Part shown: positions 12,736 through 15,654 of the stretch, in pieces
Numbering within the stretch: the stretch's first letter is position 1
How the letters are laid out: each line of letters begins with the position of its first letter
NCBI GenBank assembly: GCA_023267515.1
Contig: JAHFNF010000014.1
Location: 1 to 15,654, forward strand
Source: Candidatus Nomurabacteria bacterium
GTDB taxonomy: Bacteria > Patescibacteriota > Minisyncoccia > Phycocordibacterales > UBA9973
Reading direction: 5' to 3'
DNA length: 15,654 bases
Program-made: the position numbers and the translations under genes
The notes under the pieces: model-generated
What the model was told of the DNA's origin: nothing
Databases searched by the model: none
What the model saw: the letters and a program-made list of their open reading frames with translations, nothing else

Positions 12736-13110
12736 ATGATCAAATCCAAACAATTAGCCAAAGCAATATACGAACTCGCAGAATCCAAGACGGAGCATTT
12801 GGATAAAAAGATTATGGATTTTATTGAGAGCCGAAATCTAAAAGCTCAAATCCCTTCTGTTCTTTATCACTTGGAAAAAATCATGGAAATGGAAGAAGAG
12901 AGAAAGGGAATTGTGATAGAGACTGCGCATGAGATTCATCATGAGACAGCCAATAAAATCAGAAAGTTCCTAGATGCTGACCACCTGAAAGAAGTATTGA
13001 AAGTTAAAAAAGAATTGATAGGAGGATTTAGAGCAAAGTGGAACGGACAGATTTATGATTCAAGTATCATGACAGGTTTGAAAAAATTAGAAGAAGCAAT
13101 AATTAGATAA
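12736..13110 (+). CDS. atpH: ATP synthase F1 subunit delta, short form
   Basis: Delta (OSCP) caps the F1 head and binds subunit b. This protein has only 124 residues against about 175-180 in typical bacteria. The N-terminal helical domain is abbreviated (MIKSKQLAKAIYELAESKT keeps the first-helix pattern) and several helices seem missing. The C-terminal family signature is kept: VKKELIGGFRAKWNGQIYDS followed by SIMTGLKKLEEAI, which corresponds to the GG-F...D-x-S...L-x-x-L pattern. The gene sits between atpF (two bases away) and atpA (nine bases away), as delta always does in this operon type. The call is firm from position and C-terminus. The frame is open throughout, so the shortness is not a visible frameshift. 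Confidence 0.88.
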   Translation: MIKSKQLAKAIYELAESKTEHLDKKIMDFIESRNLKAQIPSVLYHLEKIMEMEEERKGIVIETAHEIHHETANKIRKFLDADHLKEVLKVKKELIGGFRAKWNGQIYDSSIMTGLKKLEEAIIR

Positions 13111-13119
13111 TTTATAAAT

Positions 13120-14607
13120 ATGAGCGCAAATGCAACAATAGAAAATTTAAAAAAGAGAATTGCCGGGTTTGAGGCAGGAGCCGAGAGCTATGAATACGGC
13201 ACAGTGATGTCTATATCAGACGGTATCGCCAGGATTTCCGGCCTTGCCAAATGCCAATATTCAGAAATGGTCACTTTTGAATCCGGGGCTACAGGTCTTG
13301 CGCTCAACCTTGAGGAAGATTTCGTCGGCGCTATCGTCCTCGGGGACTTTTCAAAAATAAAAGAAGGTGAAACTGTAAAGAGAACAAATAAAATTTTATC
13401 TGTACCTGTCGGCGAGAATTTTATGGGCCGAGTGGTGAATCCTCTTTGCGTGCCGATTGACGAAATGGGCGCCATAAAAGAAACTGCATTTTACCCGGTG
13501 GAGAAAATAGCTCCGGGTGTCATGACTCGTGAACCGGTGAAGACCCCAGTGCAGACAGGTATCAAATCAATTGATGCGATGATTCCAGTCGGCCGAGGTC
13601 AGCGTGAGCTCATCATCGGAGACAGGCAGACAGGAAAAACTGCTATCGCTATTGATACAATTTTAAACCAAAAAGGGGAGAACATGATTTGTATTTATGT
13701 GGCGATTTCACAAAAACAGTCAAAGATAGCGCGTATTGTTTCTAGACTCAAAGAAGCTGGCGCGATGGATTACACTATCGTCGTCTCCGCCGGTTCTTCC
13801 GACGGTCCAGCCTTTTCATATTTGGCGCCATATTCTGGCACAGCCCTCGGAGAATATTTCTTGGACAAAGGCAAAGACGTTTTGATAATTTACGACGATC
13901 TTTCCAAGCACGCCGTGGCCTACCGAGAAATTTCTCTTCTTCTCCGCCGTCCACCAGGCCGTGAAGCATACCCGGGGGATGTTTTTTATCTTCACTCTCG
14001 TTTACTCGAGCGCGCATGTAGATTAAATAAAAATTATGGAGGCGGATCAATCACTGCGCTTCCTATTATTGAAACGCAGGCAGGTGATGTTTCAGCTTAT
14101 ATTCCTACGAACGTCATCTCTATTACTGACGGGCAGATATTCCTCGAGACTTCGCTTTTTTACAAAGGTATTCGCCCGGCTATCAACGTCGGCCTTTCTG
14201 TTTCCCGTGTCGGCTCTTCCGCACAAATTAAATCTATGAAAAAAGTGGCGGGCAAAATGAAGCTCGCTATGGCGCAATACCGCGAGCTAGAAAGCTTTGC
14301 GCAGTTTGATTCTGATCTTGATCCGGAAACCAAAAAAGCAATTAACCGTGGAAAGAGAGTGACGGAACTCCTAAAGCAGAATCAATATTCTCCTGTGCCT
14401 GTAGCCAAACAAGCGGCCTCCATCTATGCGGTGAACGAAGGATATTTAGACGAGCTTGAGCTTACGGAAATTAAAGCGTGGGAAGAAAGATTTTATGCAT
14501 TTCTAGAACGTTCCAAGAAAGCATTATTGGAAAAAATAAAAACCGATTGGTCTGAGGCGATTGAAAATGAATTAAAATCAGCAATTAAAGAGTTTATGGG
14601 GATGTAA
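13120..14607 (+). CDS. atpA: ATP synthase F1 subunit alpha
   Basis: Alpha alternates with beta in the F1 hexamer and binds non-catalytic ATP. The protein has 495 residues, near the family length of about 500-510. The N-terminal beta-barrel shows [16 protein letters not shown]. The Walker A motif GDRQTGKT is at residues 167-174. The Walker B region is [20 protein letters not shown], followed by [20 protein letters not shown] (20 residues), then the arginine finger Arg363 in [10 protein letters not shown]. The C-terminal helical domain contains [13 protein letters not shown]. The start is ATG with an AT-rich region upstream (a possible GATAAT -10 at 13106-13111, eight bases before the ATG) and no SD. 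The beta gene is not in the window. Confidence 0.98.
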   Translation: MSANATIENLKKRIAGFEAGAESYEYGTVMSISDGIARISGLAKCQYSEMVTFESGATGLALNLEEDFVGAIVLGDFSKIKEGETVKRTNKILSVPVGENFMGRVVNPLCVPIDEMGAIKETAFYPVEKIAPGVMTREPVKTPVQTGIKSIDAMIPVGRGQRELIIGDRQTGKTAIAIDTILNQKGENMICIYVAISQKQSKIARIVSRLKEAGAMDYTIVVSAGSSDGPAFSYLAPYSGTALGEYFLDKGKDVLIIYDDLSKHAVAYREISLLLRRPPGREAYPGDVFYLHSRLLERACRLNKNYGGGSITALPIIETQAGDVSAYIPTNVISITDGQIFLETSLFYKGIRPAINVGLSVSRVGSSAQIKSMKKVAGKMKLAMAQYRELESFAQFDSDLDPETKKAINRGKRVTELLKQNQYSPVPVAKQAASIYAVNEGYLDELELTEIKAWEERFYAFLERSKKALLEKIKTDWSEAIENELKSAIKEFMGM

Positions 14608-14613
14608 ATCATT

Positions 14614-14916
14614 ATGGAAAATATAGAACTAGAAAAAAAGAATAAGGAAGAACCAGCGACAATTATATATTTTATATTGCTTTTATTGTCTAGTATTTTT
14701 AGTTATGTCACTTCTGCATACTATAGTGATAATCCTAAAATAGAATTAATTGGAATAGTAGCTGCATTTTTAAATCAAATCTTGTCTGTTTTAGGTTTAT
14801 TTATGTTTTGGCCTCGAAAATCTGGAAAGAAAACTACCCTAAGAACTATAACATTTATAATTTCTATTATTTCAATAATTGTTTTTATTCTTCAATTATC
14901 AAGTCTTCACGATTAA
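14614..14916 (+). CDS. Unknown three-helix membrane protein between atpA and atpG
   Basis: This 100-residue protein is not recognised. A short charged N-terminus (MENIELEKKNKEEP) precedes three hydrophobic segments at about residues 15-37, 43-66 and 77-97, with a basic loop (PRKSGKKTTLR) between the second and third, which should face the cytoplasm. The gene fits exactly between atpA (six bases) and atpG (eight bases) on the same strand, and no promoter or terminator is visible around it, so it should be cotranscribed. It is clearly more AT-rich than its neighbours and uses many ATA and TTA codons, suggesting a different history. It does not resemble the epsilon, AtpI or AtpZ proteins. A role linked to ATP synthase is only a possibility. 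Confidence 0.75.
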   Translation: MENIELEKKNKEEPATIIYFILLLLSSIFSYVTSAYYSDNPKIELIGIVAAFLNQILSVLGLFMFWPRKSGKKTTLRTITFIISIISIIVFILQLSSLHD

Positions 14917-14924
14917 ATTTTTTT

Positions 14925-15654
14925 ATGGCATCGACGAAAGAAATAAAACAAAAGATAAAATCAACCAGCAACATCAAGAAAATCGCAAAGACGATGGAGA
15001 TGGTTTCGGTTTCCAAGATGCGGAGAGCGGTGGACAGGACTCTTTCTTCTAGGGCGTATGCAAGACTTTCGCTCGAGCTTTTAGTAAACCTTTCAAAAGA
15101 TCGCGATGTGGAGCATCCACTTATGAAGGCAGGACGCGACGCGTCTGGCGAGCTTTTGATCGTCGTAGCAGGCAATAAAGGCCTTTGCGGGGGCTACCAT
15201 ACCAATTTGACCCGAGCCCTAAACCTTTACACGAAGAAGAGGGGTGGGGAGAATTTCAAAGCCATAACTGTCGGCAAATACGGAGAAAAAATCTGCCGAA
15301 AATTGGGTATTCCGATTGTTGCGAGCTTTATAAACTTTTCAGAATATTCCACGACTGATGAAGTAAAAATACTTTCTGATTTAGCCAAGAAAGAATTTGT
15401 AGAAAATAATTACAAGAGTGCCAAGATTTTATATACAGAATTTTTAAAGTCCACTACTTACAAGCCATCGCTCCGTGAGCTTTTCCCACTTTCTGTGAAC
15501 TCTGTAAAGAATGCGTTGGAGCCAGCGGGTATCACAGCCGAGGCCGATGAAAAAAGATTTTTGAGTTATGTCTTTGAGCCGGATCCCGCAACGATAATTG
15601 AAAGTATTTTGCCAGGGCTTGTGGATGTCGTCATTCATCAGACTTTGTCCGAAT
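14925..15654 (+). CDS. atpG: ATP synthase F1 subunit gamma, 3'-truncated by window edge
   Basis: Gamma is the central rotor shaft of F1. The gene starts at the ATG at 14925 and stays open to the last base, giving 243 codons; the C-terminal helix that completes the coiled coil lies outside. The N-terminal helix MASTKEIKQKIKSTSNIKKI (first 20) and the following AKTMEMVSVSKMRRA match the family. The central Rossmann-like domain begins ELLIVVAGNKGLCGGYHTN, corresponding to the GDRGLCGGxN signature but with N-K in place of D-R. The usual family end with SAMxxAtdNA is not reached. The start has a T-rich run directly before it and no SD. Next in order one would expect the beta and epsilon genes. Confidence 0.96.
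   Translation, partial: MASTKEIKQKIKSTSNIKKIAKTMEMVSVSKMRRAVDRTLSSRAYARLSLELLVNLSKDRDVEHPLMKAGRDASGELLIVVAGNKGLCGGYHTNLTRALNLYTKKRGGENFKAITVGKYGEKICRKLGIPIVASFINFSEYSTTDEVKILSDLAKKEFVENNYKSAKILYTEFLKSTTYKPSLRELFPLSVNSVKNALEPAGITAEADEKRFLSYVFEPDPATIIESILPGLVDVVIHQTLSE

Noticed and set aside
13106..13118. Internal promoter before atpA (GATAAT or TATAAA)
   Set aside because: No -35 or TG extension; such hexamers are expected by chance in AT-rich spacers. The GATAAT spacing of eight bases keeps it as a weak possibility only.
13775..14050. Antisense open frame within atpA
   Set aside because: Basic low-complexity shadow of the alpha subunit with no promoter or family features.

Overview
The window looks like part of a small, gene-dense bacterial chromosome of the Candidate Phyla Radiation (Patescibacteria), most likely a Parcubacteria-like lineage. 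This is inferred from style and content, not from a database match: AT-rich coding, very short intergenic gaps with promoters packed into them, almost no Shine-Dalgarno (SD) sequences, a shortened ATP synthase delta subunit, an Obg GTPase with a diverged tail, a small glycine-rich RRM protein, and a secreted coiled-coil/lytic transglycosylase protein. Stop codons TAA, TAG and TGA are all used, so UGA is not reassigned here.

Layout. (1) 1-638: 3' part of the Obg GTPase gene, ending at a terminator that also serves a convergent small membrane protein gene (685-933, minus strand). (2) 934-1099: divergent promoters. (3) 1100-6024: a tight five-gene run, gatB, class II aldolase, a small four-helix membrane protein, a Nudix hydrolase and a GlcD/lactate-dehydrogenase-like FAD enzyme. 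(4) 6064-9486: separately promoted housekeeping genes: ribosomal protein bL25 (CTC type), a secreted lytic transglycosylase with coiled coils, ribosomal protein bL31 (zinc form) and release factor 1. A 99-bp inverted-repeat element lies between the last two. (5) 9487-10629: two probable regulatory genes, an RRM RNA-binding protein and a stand-alone response-regulator receiver. Each has a strong promoter, a long potentially structured leader and its own terminator. (6) 10633-15654: tRNA-Ile(GAT) followed by the F-type ATP synthase operon atpI-like, atpB, atpE, atpF, atpH, atpA, an unrelated 100-residue membrane protein, and atpG, which runs off the window.

How it works together. Most genes serve core functions: ribosome assembly and translation (Obg, GatB, bL25, bL31, RF1, tRNA-Ile), glycolysis or gluconeogenesis (aldolase), cell-wall turnover and a proton-type ATP synthase. 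At three genes (gatB, bL25, transglycosylase) a clear -10 box lies only 6-7 bases before the start codon, so their mRNAs should be leaderless. The RNA-binding protein, the receiver and the minus-strand membrane protein instead appear to have leaders of roughly 95-135 nt with inverted repeats. That contrast is the most interesting regulatory signal in the window.

I found no CRISPR array, transposase, prophage or recognisable defence system. The best candidates for something new are the structured leaders, a GC-rich palindromic insert inside the FAD enzyme gene, the 99-bp palindromic element before prfA, and the membrane protein inserted between atpA and atpG.
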